Positions 50,244 to 58,003 of a stretch of DNA of 58,003 nucleotides are shown here, one piece after another. This DNA comes from Burkholderiales bacterium (GTDB taxonomy: Bacteria; Pseudomonadota; Gammaproteobacteria; Burkholderiales; WYBJ01), in assembly GCA_020848435.1 (NCBI GenBank), contig JADLAC010000031.1, positions 1 through 58,003 of the forward strand, in the 5' to 3' direction. The notes beneath the pieces were generated by a model. That model did not search any database and was not told where the DNA came from. It was given only the letters and a program-made list of their open reading frames with translations. Every line of letters begins with the position of its first letter. Within the stretch, counting starts at the first letter, position 1. Both the position numbers and the translations under genes were made by a program.

Positions 50244-50838
50244 GCGCTTCGCCGGCCTCGGCGCGGCGTTCGCGGTATGCGCGCTCCTGCTCGTTGGCAT
50301 ACCGGCGGCCCAGGCCGAACGCGCGGACCGCGACAAGCCGATCAACATCGAAGCCGACCGCGTGACCATCGATGACGCGAAGAAGGTGAGCGTGTTCGAA
50401 GGCAACGTCGTCGTCACGCAAGGCACGCTGGTGATCCGCGGCGATCGCATGGTGGTGCGCGAAGACGCGCAGGGCTTCAACCACGGCACGGCCTACGGCA
50501 ACCTGGCGAACTTCCGCCAGAAACGCGACGGCGTCGACGAGTACATCGAGGGCCAGGCCGAGCGCATCGAATACGACGGCAAGGCCGAACGCTTGCAATT
50601 GTTCAATCGCGCGCAAATGAAGCGCGGCGCGGACGAAGTTCGCGGCAGCTACATCTCCTACGATCAGCCGACCGAGTTCTTCCGGGTCGTGGGGGCGCAG
50701 GAGAAGGCGGCGAGCGGCGCGGTCCCCGGACGCGTTCGGGCCGTCATCCAGCCCAAGAGCAAGGACAACAAACCGCAGGAGCAGGCGCCCCCGGTACAGC
50801 TCAAGCCTGCACCGGCGTTGAGCGACGCGGGCAGGTGA
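50218..50838 (+). CDS. lptA: LPS transport periplasmic protein LptA
   Basis: 206 residues from ATG 50218. The signal peptide is cleaved after about AAQA (residue 33). The OstA-like jellyroll opens with KPINIEADRVTIDDAKKVSV, followed by FEGNVVVTQGTLVIRGDRMV, typical for LptA, which forms the bridge carrying LPS across the periplasm. A Lys/Pro/Gln-rich C-terminal tail of about 40 residues (QPKSKDNKPQEQAPPVQLKP) is longer than in E. coli LptA and is probably disordered. Confidence 0.95.
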   Translation: MSRKRRPSERFAGLGAAFAVCALLLVGIPAAQAERADRDKPINIEADRVTIDDAKKVSVFEGNVVVTQGTLVIRGDRMVVREDAQGFNHGTAYGNLANFRQKRDGVDEYIEGQAERIEYDGKAERLQLFNRAQMKRGADEVRGSYISYDQPTEFFRVVGAQEKAASGAVPGRVRAVIQPKSKDNKPQEQAPPVQLKPAPALSDAGR

Positions 50839-50920
50839 TTCCCGTCGATGCGAGCCGCCACCCGCGCCAGGGTGCCTCGCGTCTCGTCTGCCGGCCGCAC
50901 GCCCCGCTTATTGCCGAGAC

Positions 50921-50935
50921 CTAGGAGCCTGTCGG
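50921..50935 (+). repeat. solo copy of the inverted-repeat element end upstream of lptB
   Basis: CTAGGAGCCTGTCGG here is identical to the right end of the 270-bp element, as read on the minus strand from 43278, including the two flanking bases CT. The matching other half is absent. It lies in the 111-bp gap between lptA and lptB, 14 bp before the lptB start. It may be the footprint of an old insertion or excision, or the core of a short repeat family. Confidence 0.55.
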
Positions 50936-50949
50936 GCTCAGGACACTAG

Positions 50950-51672
50950 ATGAGCGAGCTGCGGGCCGTCAGCCTGAAGAAGCAGTACAAGTCGCGCGTC
51001 GTGGTGAAGGACGTTTCCCTCGACGTGACGAGCGGCGAGGTCATCGGTCTGCTCGGACCCAACGGCGCGGGCAAGACCACCTGCTTCTACATGATGGTCG
51101 GCCTGGTGCCGGTCGATGGCGGCGAGCTCTACCTCGACGATAGGCGGCTCACGCACATGCCGATCCACAGTCGAGCGAAGCTGGGGCTGTCGTACCTGCC
51201 GCAGGAAGCTTCGATCTTTCGCCGCATGACGGTGGCGGAGAACATCCAGGCCATCCTGGAGCTGCAGGCGCTCAGCGCCGAGCAGATCCGAGGCCAGCTC
51301 GACAGCCTGCTGAGCGACCTCAATATCCTCCAGTTGCGCGACAATCAGGCGAACGGATTGTCCGGGGGCGAGCGCCGGCGGGTCGAGATCGCGCGCACGC
51401 TCGCGGCCAACCCCCGCTTCATCCTGCTGGACGAGCCCTTCGCCGGGGTCGACCCCATCGCGGTGCTCGACATCCAGAAAATCATCGGATTTCTGAAGGG
51501 CCGAGGCATTGGTGTCGTTATAACCGACCATAATGTGCGCGAGACGCTCGGCATCTGCGATCGCGCCTATATCATCAACGAGGGCTCTGTGCTGGCGTGC
51601 GGCGAGCCGGAAGAAATCGTCTATAATGAGAGCGTTCGCAAGGTGTACCTGGGTGAGAATTTCCGCCTCTAG
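50950..51672 (+). CDS. lptB: LPS export ABC transporter ATPase LptB
   Basis: 240 residues. Walker [10 protein letters not shown] (36-44), Q-loop in [13 protein letters not shown], signature [20 protein letters not shown], Walker [21 protein letters not shown] and the H-loop [20 protein letters not shown] are all intact. LptB drives extraction of LPS from the inner membrane with LptF and LptG, which are encoded elsewhere. The '[17 protein letters not shown]' segment is characteristic of the LptB subfamily. Confidence 0.97.
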   Translation: MSELRAVSLKKQYKSRVVVKDVSLDVTSGEVIGLLGPNGAGKTTCFYMMVGLVPVDGGELYLDDRRLTHMPIHSRAKLGLSYLPQEASIFRRMTVAENIQAILELQALSAEQIRGQLDSLLSDLNILQLRDNQANGLSGGERRRVEIARTLAANPRFILLDEPFAGVDPIAVLDIQKIIGFLKGRGIGVVITDHNVRETLGICDRAYIINEGSVLACGEPEEIVYNESVRKVYLGENFRL

Positions 51673-51738
51673 GACGGCCCTGGATCGGCTGGCGCCCTCC
51701 GCGCGCGACCTCGACATCGAGCCGGCGCCTTTGTCCAA

Positions 51739-53187
51739 ATGAAACACTCCCTTCAGCTCAGACTTTCCCAGCACCTCACCCTGACGCCCCAGCTCCAGCA
51801 GTCCATACGGCTGTTGCAGCTCTCGACGCTGGAGCTCAACCAGGAGCTCGAACGGTTTCTTCAGGACAATCCGCTGCTCGAGCGCGACGAGGATACCCAG
51901 GACGGGGTGACATCCAGCCGTCTCGAATCCGAGTCCTACACCGAAGTCGATTCCGCCCCGGCACGCGAGACCGAAGAACGGGGCGCGGAGGCGGCGACTG
52001 CCGATGGCGGCGCCGCCACGCTGTCCGCCTTCGAGGACGAAAGCTACGGTTCGGGCGGGCGCGATGATGACGACGATTCGGACTATCCCCAGATCGCGTC
52101 CGCGACGCCCACGCTGCGCGAGCACCTGCTGTCGCAAACCGGCTTCACCGCGATGTCCGAGCACGATCGTATCCTGGTCGGCTTGTTGATCGATGCCTTG
52201 GACGATTCCGGCTTCATCACCCAGCCGCTGGAAGAGATCGCGCAGATGCTGCCGCCGGAGCTCGACGTGGAGCTCGAAGAGCTGTCGATCGCGCTACGCC
52301 ATCTGCAAAACCTCGACCCTCCCGGGGTCGGCGCACGCAATCTGGCGGAATGCCTCGAATTGCAGTTGAAGGCGATGCCGGAAGCCACGCCCCATCGCGC
52401 CGAGGCCATCGAGACGGTGCGCCAGCACCTGGAGCTGCTGGCTGCCCGCGACTACGGCAAGCTGAAGAAGGTCTTGCGTTGCGACGACCTCACGCTGCGT
52501 GCGATCCAACGGCTCATCACCAACCTCAATCCCCGCCCGGGGGCGGCATTTGCCGGCGAGGAAGCGCGCTACATCGTTCCCGACGTGGTGGTCAAGAAGG
52601 TCAAGGGCATCTGGCTGGCGGCGCTCAACCCCGACGCCATGCCCAAGCTGCGGATCAACCGGATGTATTCGCAGATCCTCCAGCGCAATCGCGACGCCAG
52701 CGCGCAACAGCTCGCAAGCCAGCTACAAGAGGCCAAGTGGCTGATAAAGAACGTGCAGCAGCGGTTCGATACGATCTTGCGCGTGTCCCAAGCGATCGTC
52801 GACCGGCAGCGCCACTTCTTCGAGCATGGCGAGGTCGCCATGCGGCCCCTGGTGTTGCGCGAAATCGCCCAGATATTGGATTTGCACGAATCGACGGTTT
52901 CCCGAGTCACCACGCAGAAATTCATGCTCACCCCGCGCGGGATCTTCGAGCTGAAGTACTTCTTTGGCAGCCACGTCGCCACCGAAACCGGCGGCGCGTG
53001 CTCGGCGACAGCGATCCGCGCGTTGATCAAGCAGCTCGTGAGCGCCGAGAACACGAAGAAGCCGCTCTCGGACAGCCAGCTATCCGAGATTCTCGGCCAG
53101 CAGGGCATCGTGGTGGCCCGGCGCACGGTGGCGAAATATCGTGAATCGTTGCAGATCCTTCCGGTCAATCTCAGAAAATCCATCTAG
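51739..53187 (+). CDS. rpoN: RNA polymerase sigma-54 factor
   Basis: 482 residues. The Gln/Leu-rich activator-interaction region opens the protein (LRLSQHLTLTPQLQQSIRLL, then LQLSTLELNQELERFLQDNP). An acidic linker rich in Asp/Glu/Gly (about 55-115) follows, then the core-binding region and helix-turn-helix (LHESTVSRVTTQKFMLTPRG). The RpoN box ARRTVAKYRESL lies near 460-471. It directs enhancer-dependent transcription from -24/-12 promoters such as the one proposed at 45027. Its position between lptB and hpf is the conserved proteobacterial order. Confidence 0.97.
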   Translation: MKHSLQLRLSQHLTLTPQLQQSIRLLQLSTLELNQELERFLQDNPLLERDEDTQDGVTSSRLESESYTEVDSAPARETEERGAEAATADGGAATLSAFEDESYGSGGRDDDDDSDYPQIASATPTLREHLLSQTGFTAMSEHDRILVGLLIDALDDSGFITQPLEEIAQMLPPELDVELEELSIALRHLQNLDPPGVGARNLAECLELQLKAMPEATPHRAEAIETVRQHLELLAARDYGKLKKVLRCDDLTLRAIQRLITNLNPRPGAAFAGEEARYIVPDVVVKKVKGIWLAALNPDAMPKLRINRMYSQILQRNRDASAQQLASQLQEAKWLIKNVQQRFDTILRVSQAIVDRQRHFFEHGEVAMRPLVLREIAQILDLHESTVSRVTTQKFMLTPRGIFELKYFFGSHVATETGGACSATAIRALIKQLVSAENTKKPLSDSQLSEILGQQGIVVARRTVAKYRESLQILPVNLRKSI

Positions 53188-53205
53188 TCCACCGGAGAGC
53201 GCCGC

Positions 53206-53529
53206 ATGAACCTGCAAGTCATGGGCCATCATATCGAGGTGACACCCGCCATTCGCGACTATCTCACGTCCAAGCTCGATCGCCTCACGCGTCGTTTCGA
53301 TCACATGATCGACGTCAATGTCATTCTTTCGATCGAGCGCGAGCATCGCAAGGTGGAAGCGAGCGTGCACGTGCGCGGGCGCGACCTGTTCGCCGAAAGC
53401 CAGGATACCGATATGTACGCCGCGATCGACGCCCTGATCGACAAGCTCGATCGCCAGATCGTGAAGCACAAGGAAAAGCGCGTGCAGCCTCGGGTCGACG
53501 GGTCGGTTAAACGCAGCGCCGCGGAATAA
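53206..53529 (+). CDS. hpf: ribosome hibernation promoting factor, short form
   Basis: 107 residues: MNLQVMGHHIEVTPAIRDYL, HMIDVNVILSIEREHRKVEA and ESQDTDMYAAIDALIDKLDR are typical of the HPF/RaiA fold. The length and absence of a C-terminal dimerisation domain put it in the short class, which works with a second factor to form 100S ribosomes in stationary phase. GGAGAG precedes the start, 18 bp after rpoN. Confidence 0.95.
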   Translation: MNLQVMGHHIEVTPAIRDYLTSKLDRLTRRFDHMIDVNVILSIEREHRKVEASVHVRGRDLFAESQDTDMYAAIDALIDKLDRQIVKHKEKRVQPRVDGSVKRSAAE

Positions 53530-53624
53530 TCCGGCCGGCTTCGGTTTCTCCCGCGAAACTCCTCGAGCCATGGCGCCGGCCGCCTTCGGATCACAGCCAC
53601 TGCCTCCTTGCGTATAACGGCGCA

Positions 53625-54110
53625 ATGAACCTGATCTCCAAGCTGTTGCCCGTGTCGAACGTCGTTCTCGACCTCGACGTCGCGAGCAAGAAGCGGGTAT
53701 TCGAACAGGCCGGATTGCTGTTCGAGAACAACAACCAGATCGCGCGCAGCCAGGTCTTCGACAGCCTGTTTGCGCGCGAGAAGCTCGGCTCCACCGGGCT
53801 GGGCCAGGGCATTGCCATACCGCACGGACGCATCAAGGGCCTGAAGGAAGCCATCGGCGCCTTGGTGCGGCTGCGGCACGCAATCGCGTTCGACGCGCCC
53901 GACGGGCAGCCGGTGAGCCTCGTCTTCGTGCTGCTGGTCCCCGAGAAGGCGACCGACTTGCATCTGCAAGTCCTGTCGGAGCTCGCGCAGATGTTCAGCG
54001 ACAAGGCGCTGCGCGAGAAGCTGCTGCAAGAAGACGACGCAGCCGACATCCACAGGCTGATCAGCGACTGGGCGCCCCATGCCGCACCTCAGCGCAGCAC
54101 GGCTGTTTGA
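53625..54110 (+). CDS. ptsN: nitrogen-regulatory PTS EIIA (PtsN)
   Basis: 161 residues with the phosphoryl-accepting His67 in GQGIAIPHGRIKG, preceded by REKLGSTGLG and followed by LVFVLLVPEKATDLHLQVLS. PtsN is the terminal acceptor of the nitrogen PTS and regulates potassium uptake and other pathways rather than sugar transport. The 95-bp gap after hpf shows no clear promoter. The gene overlaps hprK by 32 nt. Confidence 0.96.
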   Translation: MNLISKLLPVSNVVLDLDVASKKRVFEQAGLLFENNNQIARSQVFDSLFAREKLGSTGLGQGIAIPHGRIKGLKEAIGALVRLRHAIAFDAPDGQPVSLVFVLLVPEKATDLHLQVLSELAQMFSDKALREKLLQEDDAADIHRLISDWAPHAAPQRSTAV

Positions 54111-55038
54111 AGACAACCGGGAAAAACTCCAGCTCGAATGGATCGCCGGGCGCGCGGGGGCTGCGCATGAGATCGCGCCCGAGCGGGTATCGAGCTCGCC
54201 GGAAGGCCTCATCGGCCACTTCAACCTGATCCATCCCAACTGGATCCAGGTGCTGGGCCGCACCGAGATCGGCTATCTCGAAGAGCTGGGCCCCGCCGGG
54301 CGCGAAAAAGCGCTGGCCGAGCTCGCCGCCAGCGACATCTTCTGCTTGATCGTCACGGGCGGGGAGTCGGCGCCCGCTCCGCTGTACGACATGGCCGAGG
54401 CGAGCGACACGCCGCTGTTTGCCTCGCCGCTTCCGAGCGTGCACCTGATGTGGCTGCTGCGCTACTACCTCGCCCGCGCGCTGGCCGAGTCGACCGCCAT
54501 GCACGGCGTGTTTCTCGACGTGCTCGGGATGGGCGTCCTGATCACGGGCGAATCCGGGGTAGGCAAGAGCGAGCTCGGGCTCGAGCTCATTTCGCGCGGC
54601 AGCGGACTGGTGGCCGACGACGTGGTCGAGCTCTACCGCACCGCGCCCGAGACGCTCGAGGGCCGCTGTCCGCCGTTGCTCAAGGATTTCCTCGAAGTGC
54701 GCGGCCTGGGCGTGCTCGACATCCGCACGATCTTCGGCGAGACCTCGGTGCGTCCGCGGATGAACCTGAAGCTGATCGTGCACCTGGAGAAGCCCGCCGG
54801 TCCGGACGGCGTGCGCCTCGAGCGCCTGCCGCTCGCCGCGAGCAGCCAGCGCGTGCTGGGCGTCGACGTGCGCAAGGTGACCGTGCCGGTCGCCGCGGGC
54901 CGCAACCTCGCCGTGCTGGTCGAAGCAGCCGTGCGCAACTACGTGCTGCAGTTGCGCGGCATCGACAGCACGCGCGATTTCGTCGCGCGCCACGAGCGGC
55001 ACATGCGCGCTACACCCGCCGAGCCGGAAAGCAAGTGA
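54079..55038 (+). CDS. hprK: HPr kinase/phosphorylase
   Basis: 319 residues. An N-terminal domain (about 1-130) with [20 protein letters not shown] precedes the kinase core with Walker [16 protein letters not shown] (from about 157), [12 protein letters not shown], and the HprK signature [20 protein letters not shown]. It phosphorylates and dephosphorylates a serine of HPr-like proteins. Typical for beta- and alphaproteobacteria with an incomplete PTS. It overlaps rapZ by four bases (GTGA). Confidence 0.96.
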   Translation: MPHLSAARLFEDNREKLQLEWIAGRAGAAHEIAPERVSSSPEGLIGHFNLIHPNWIQVLGRTEIGYLEELGPAGREKALAELAASDIFCLIVTGGESAPAPLYDMAEASDTPLFASPLPSVHLMWLLRYYLARALAESTAMHGVFLDVLGMGVLITGESGVGKSELGLELISRGSGLVADDVVELYRTAPETLEGRCPPLLKDFLEVRGLGVLDIRTIFGETSVRPRMNLKLIVHLEKPAGPDGVRLERLPLAASSQRVLGVDVRKVTVPVAAGRNLAVLVEAAVRNYVLQLRGIDSTRDFVARHERHMRATPAEPESK

Positions 55039-55895
55039 GCGAACAGCAGCCGATGCAGCTCGTCCTGCTCACCGGCATGTCGGGCTCGGGCAAGAGCATC
55101 GCGCTGACCGCGCTCGAGGACCTCGGCTATTACTGTGTCGACAATCTTCCCGCCAAGCTCCTGCCCGAGCTGGTCGAGTATCTGCGCGAATCGACGCATC
55201 CGCACGTGGCCATCAGCATCGACGTGCGCAGCGTCGAAACCCTGCCCCTGCTGCCGCAGCATCTGCTCGTTCTGCGCCACAGCGGTATCGAGGTCCAGCT
55301 CATGTACCTCGAAGCGAGCACCGACACGCTGGTCAAACGCTATTCGGAAACCCGGCGCCGCCACCCGTTGTGCGATGGCGAGCTGACGCTGCCCGAGGCG
55401 ATCGCGCGCGAACGCGAGCTGCTGGCCGAGATCGCCGCGCTCGCGCATCACATCGATACCAGCGAGCTGCGCCCGGCGCAGCTTCGCGCCTGGATTCGAG
55501 ATTTCGTCAACATCGAGCGCGCCGGTCTCACCTTGCTGTTCCAGTCCTTCGCCTTCAAGAACGGCTTGCCGCTCGATGCCGACATGGTGTTCGACGTGCG
55601 CAGCCTCCCCAATCCGTTTTATGAGCCGAGCTTGCGCGCGCTGAACGGACGCGATCGAGCCGTCGTCGAATTTCTTCAAGCCGAGGCATCGGTGCGGCTG
55701 ATGCTCTCCGACATTCGCGGCTTCCTCGACAATTGGCTGCCTTCGTTCGTGCGCGACAACCGCAGCTACCTCACCGTGGCCATCGGCTGCACCGGCGGCC
55801 AGCACCGCTCGGTCTACCTGGTCGAAGAGCTGGCGGCGCACTTCTCGCCGCAGATCAAGGTGCTGGTGCGCCATCGCGAGCTGGCCGAAACATGA
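55035..55895 (+). CDS. rapZ: RNase adapter RapZ
   Basis: 286 residues from GTG 55035, overlapping the hprK stop. The N-terminal Walker A is GMSGSGKS (14-21), with the following [17 protein letters not shown] and a C-terminal RNA- and metabolite-binding domain ([20 protein letters not shown]). RapZ binds glucosamine-6-phosphate and sRNA and steers RNase E in enterics; in betaproteobacteria its partners are less known. It is coupled to the truncated LON-domain gene by an ATGA overlap. Confidence 0.96.
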   Translation: MSEQQPMQLVLLTGMSGSGKSIALTALEDLGYYCVDNLPAKLLPELVEYLRESTHPHVAISIDVRSVETLPLLPQHLLVLRHSGIEVQLMYLEASTDTLVKRYSETRRRHPLCDGELTLPEAIARERELLAEIAALAHHIDTSELRPAQLRAWIRDFVNIERAGLTLLFQSFAFKNGLPLDADMVFDVRSLPNPFYEPSLRALNGRDRAVVEFLQAEASVRLMLSDIRGFLDNWLPSFVRDNRSYLTVAIGCTGGQHRSVYLVEELAAHFSPQIKVLVRHRELAET

Positions 55896-56110
55896 GCGCC
55901 GAGACCCGGCGGATCGAGCTGCCGCTGTTCGCGCTCAATACCGTGCTCTATCCCGGCGGGTTGCTGCCGCTGAAGGTAACCCGTGTGCGCGAGCACCGCC
56001 GACGTCCGCGCGCGCGACGGGCGAGTCTGTCCGGATCGGTCTGCGAGCGGGTGATTTCAACTCGCTTCGAGCCGTTGGATCCACAACAGCGTCCCCGGAA
56101 GCGCGGGTGA
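55892..56110 (+). pseudogene. truncated LON-domain (lon N-terminal-like) gene
   Basis: The frame from ATG 55892, overlapping the rapZ stop, begins [20 protein letters not shown] and PGGLLPLKV, the start of LON peptidase substrate-binding domain proteins. After residue 29 it changes abruptly to Arg-rich sequence with no family resemblance and stops at about 56110, where a whole protein would run to about 190-200 residues. The break lies near 55978. Its end overlaps the minus-strand gene at 56057. A deletion or rearrangement, or an assembly join, is the likely cause. Confidence 0.65.
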
Positions 56111-56653
56111 GCGGCTGCGCGTCTCGCCCCGCCAGCGCCAGCCGTCGGCGCCCACCGCCTCGACCAGCCAGCCCTCCAGCTCGACGATGTGTCCCTGGCG
56201 CAGCTCGCCCAGGCGCTTGTCGACTTCGGCGTTCGCGCCGATCACGTGCACGTTGAGTATGCTCGTTTCGACCTGCTCGTCTGGAAGCTTGGGATCGTAA
56301 GACTGGTACAGCACCCGCCGCTCGGTCTGAGCCACATCCACTGCCTTGAGCGTGGCGGTGTCGGACAGCACGCCCCAGCCCAACGCCAGGTCGAGCGGCG
56401 CGATGCGCGCTTGCCGATCGCGCCCGTAGCGTTCGAGCGAAAGCACGCGCGCCTTGGCCTGGAAGCGGGCAAGACCCGTGAGCACGTGCGCACTGCGCTC
56501 GAACACGGGCGGCTTGCCCTCGACGGGGGTCAGCCGAGGTGGGTCGGGTGCGAGTATGCCCGGCGCTTGCCCGACGGGACGCATCGTCTCGTAGAACCAC
56601 AAGCCGAGCAGGACCAGCGCGAGCGTCAACAGGTGCCGCGCGCCAGCTTTCAT
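56057..56653 (-). CDS. uncharacterised membrane-anchored protein downstream of mutY
   Basis: 198 residues from ATG 56653, overlapping the mutY stop (ATGA). A single N-terminal helix (HLLTLALVLLGLWFYETM) anchors it, leaving a periplasmic domain with mixed strands (ARVLSLERYGRDRQARIAPL, then DLALGWGVLSDTATLKAVDV and ILNVHVIGANAEVDKRLGEL). I do not recognise the family. The reading VGWGxxSD and the 'NVHVIGAN' strand suggest a small-molecule or protein-binding domain. Coupling to mutY may only reflect shared transcription. Confidence 0.7.
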   Translation of the reverse strand: MKAGARHLLTLALVLLGLWFYETMRPVGQAPGILAPDPPRLTPVEGKPPVFERSAHVLTGLARFQAKARVLSLERYGRDRQARIAPLDLALGWGVLSDTATLKAVDVAQTERRVLYQSYDPKLPDEQVETSILNVHVIGANAEVDKRLGELRQGHIVELEGWLVEAVGADGWRWRGETRSRSPALPGTLLWIQRLEAS

Positions 56654-57732
56654 TCGCGCTCCAGAATACGCCGGATCGGGGCGGGCAGCGCCGCGGTACG
56701 CGCTTCCTCGATCGGCCACCAGGCGAGGCCTGGTTCGGCCACGCGCGTATCGAGCGCATCGACATCGATGCGCAGCGGCTCGATCCGCAGCCGGAAATGC
56801 GTGAAGCCATGGCGCACGGCCGGCAACGGGGTGATGTCGAGAACATGCGCGCCGAAACGCCGGGCGCACAGCGGCCGCGGATCCTCTCCGGGGACGCTCT
56901 CGGGCAACGACCAGAGCCCGCCCCAGATCCCGCTCGCCGGGCGCCTCTCCAGCAGCACCTGCGCTCGGTGATGCAGGACGAGCATGACGACGTCACGCTG
57001 CGGCAGCGGCACCCGCCGGCGGGTGCGCGGAAGCTCGTCGACCCGCCCCAGGCGCCGCGCGATGCACTGCGCCGCGAGCGGACAGCGCGCGCACTGCGGC
57101 CGGCGGCGCATGCAGACCGTGGCGCCGAGGTCCATCATGCCCTGGATGTATGCCTGCACGTGCTGCCGTGGCAACAGCCGCTCCGCGAGCGACCACAGCG
57201 CGCGCTCCGTAGCACCCCCGGAGGGATCGCCATCGACGGCGAAGCAGCGGCAGAGCACGCGCTTGACGTTGCCGTCGAGAACGGCATGGCGAGCGCCGAA
57301 CGCAAGCGCCGCGATCGCCCCGGCGGTCGACCTGCCCACGCCCGGCAGCTCGCCAATCGCAGCGGCGGTGCGCGGAAACTTGCCGCGGTGCATGCGCATG
57401 AGCTCGAGCGCCGCGCGCTGCAGATTGCGCGCGCGCGAGTAGTAGCCGAGGCCGCTCCAAAGCTCCAGCACGTCGTCGCCGGAGGCGCTCGCAAGCGCGG
57501 CCAGATCGGGAAAGCGCTGCATGAAGCGGCGATAGTACGGAATGACGGTCGCGACCTGGGTCTGCTGCAGCATGATCTCGGCTACCCAGATGGCATAGGG
57601 GTCGCGGCTTTTCTGCCAAGGCAGATCGTGCCGCCCGTGCTCGAGCTGCCAGGCGATCACGCGCTCGGCGAAGCCCACGGCGGCGCCTATTGCTTGGGCA
57701 TTAGACTCGACCCGCCCACCGATCAAATCCAT
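56650..57732 (-). CDS. mutY: adenine DNA glycosylase MutY
   Basis: 360 residues from ATG 57732; GTG 57677 is a shorter option. MLQQTQVATVIPYYRRFMQR holds the catalytic Glu position, the HhH is LPGVGRSTAGAIAALAFGAR, the catalytic Asp is in AVLDGNVKRVLCR, and the 4Fe-4S cluster cysteines follow C-x6-C-x2-C-x5-C (CMRRRPQCARCPLAAQC). The C-terminal NUDIX-like domain (VLLERRPASGIWGGLWSLPE) reads the 8-oxoG strand. MutY removes adenine mispaired with 8-oxoguanine. Confidence 0.95.
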   Translation of the reverse strand: MDLIGGRVESNAQAIGAAVGFAERVIAWQLEHGRHDLPWQKSRDPYAIWVAEIMLQQTQVATVIPYYRRFMQRFPDLAALASASGDDVLELWSGLGYYSRARNLQRAALELMRMHRGKFPRTAAAIGELPGVGRSTAGAIAALAFGARHAVLDGNVKRVLCRCFAVDGDPSGGATERALWSLAERLLPRQHVQAYIQGMMDLGATVCMRRRPQCARCPLAAQCIARRLGRVDELPRTRRRVPLPQRDVVMLVLHHRAQVLLERRPASGIWGGLWSLPESVPGEDPRPLCARRFGAHVLDITPLPAVRHGFTHFRLRIEPLRIDVDALDTRVAEPGLAWWPIEEARTAALPAPIRRILERE

Positions 57733-57957
57733 TCGAGCGAATCCCGCTTCCCAATCTTCGCCAGATAGCGGTACACGGATCGGTTTGCGCTTCGCGTCTG
57801 GACCAAGGGCTACCTCGGCCTGACGACCGCGGCACCCAGCGTTGCCAGTCGCCGATCGATGCTCAGGAGCCGGTATCCGCCCCGAGCAGATTATCGTTGC
57901 AAAGCGGCGCATGGAAATCCACGGTCAGCTTCACTTCCCCGGGAAACGCTCGCTGGC

Positions 57958-58003
57958 TGGAGCGGGTGAAGGGAATCGAACCCTCGTCGTAAGCTTGGGA
58001 AGC
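57958..58003 (-). tRNA. tRNA-Gly (CCC), 3' part, truncated by the window edge
   Basis: On the minus strand the last 46 bases read the anticodon loop TTCCCAA, the variable region, a T-arm of the form GAGGGTTCGATTCCCTTC, the 3' acceptor strand ACCCGCTCC and an encoded terminal CCA ending at 57958. The anticodon is CCC (complement of 57997-57999), so the tRNA reads GGG glycine codons. The D arm and 5' acceptor strand lie beyond the window. Confidence 0.85.

Noticed and set aside
57733..57957. Possible coding sequence between mutY and the tRNA (minus-strand ERFPGEVKLTVDFHAPLCND)
   Set aside because: A short open stretch with no start or ribosome binding site that I trust; left as unexplained intergenic DNA.
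1..58003. CRISPR array, rRNA operon or complete prophage
   Set aside because: I saw no regularly spaced repeats, rRNA-like sequence or phage structural genes.

Overview
The window is high-GC DNA with the gene content and order of a betaproteobacterium, probably from the Burkholderiales or Alcaligenaceae sphere. Three things point there: the kdsD-kdsC-lptC-lptA-lptB-rpoN-hpf-ptsN-hprK-rapZ block, seven Bug (TctC-family) periplasmic binding proteins, and paired CaiB-type CoA transferases. Assignment below the class is inference.

Layout. (1) 1-7.9 kb is a patchwork: a mazEF module whose MazF has lost the predicted catalytic arginine, a frameshifted unknown gene, a pirin, a SNF2 ATPase paired with a SWIM zinc-finger protein, an antitoxin without its toxin, and a periplasmic thioredoxin-fold protein. 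(2) 8-34 kb is an accessory catabolic region. It holds FAD oxidoreductases, an old-yellow-enzyme reductase, aspartate dehydrogenase, an M19 dipeptidase, enoyl-CoA hydratase, two family III CoA transferases, a ThDP enzyme, an LVIVD-repeat protein, a COG0523 GTPase and six Bug proteins, with a seventh at 34-35 kb. (3) 35-40.7 kb is a minus-strand signalling operon with overlapping genes: a hybrid kinase with three receivers, CheR, CheB and a receiver-kinase. (4) 41-46 kb has a D-glutamate-cyclase-like enzyme, an orphan ParS/MbcA-type antitoxin, a small winged-helix protein, a 270-bp element with terminal inverted repeats, a membrane gene pair and a pilin behind a likely sigma-54 promoter. (5) 45.9-58 kb is housekeeping: a Kef-type antiporter, Kdo synthesis, LPS export, sigma-54, nitrogen PTS and HprK/RapZ, then a truncated LON-domain gene, mutY and the 3' part of a tRNA-Gly(CCC) at the window edge.

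The most notable find is at 12737-13351. An ORF is interrupted by one in-frame TGA at codon 94, and the same frame continues as good coding sequence to a stop that overlaps the next gene. Reading TGA as selenocysteine gives a U-G-G-C redox motif in a protein resembling the UGSC family of (seleno)proteins. A 7-bp perfect hairpin starts 11 nt after the TGA, with a further 5-bp lower stem and a 5-nt loop with G at its second position. This geometry fits a bacterial SECIS. The gene is coupled by an ATGA overlap to a 362-aa protein of unknown function and preceded by aspartate dehydrogenase, which suggests an uncharacterised selenium-dependent redox step in this region.

Mobile and decaying DNA is scattered throughout: a relE-like remnant, a REP-like hairpin, the TIR element with a possible solo end upstream of lptB, and several antitoxins without toxins.
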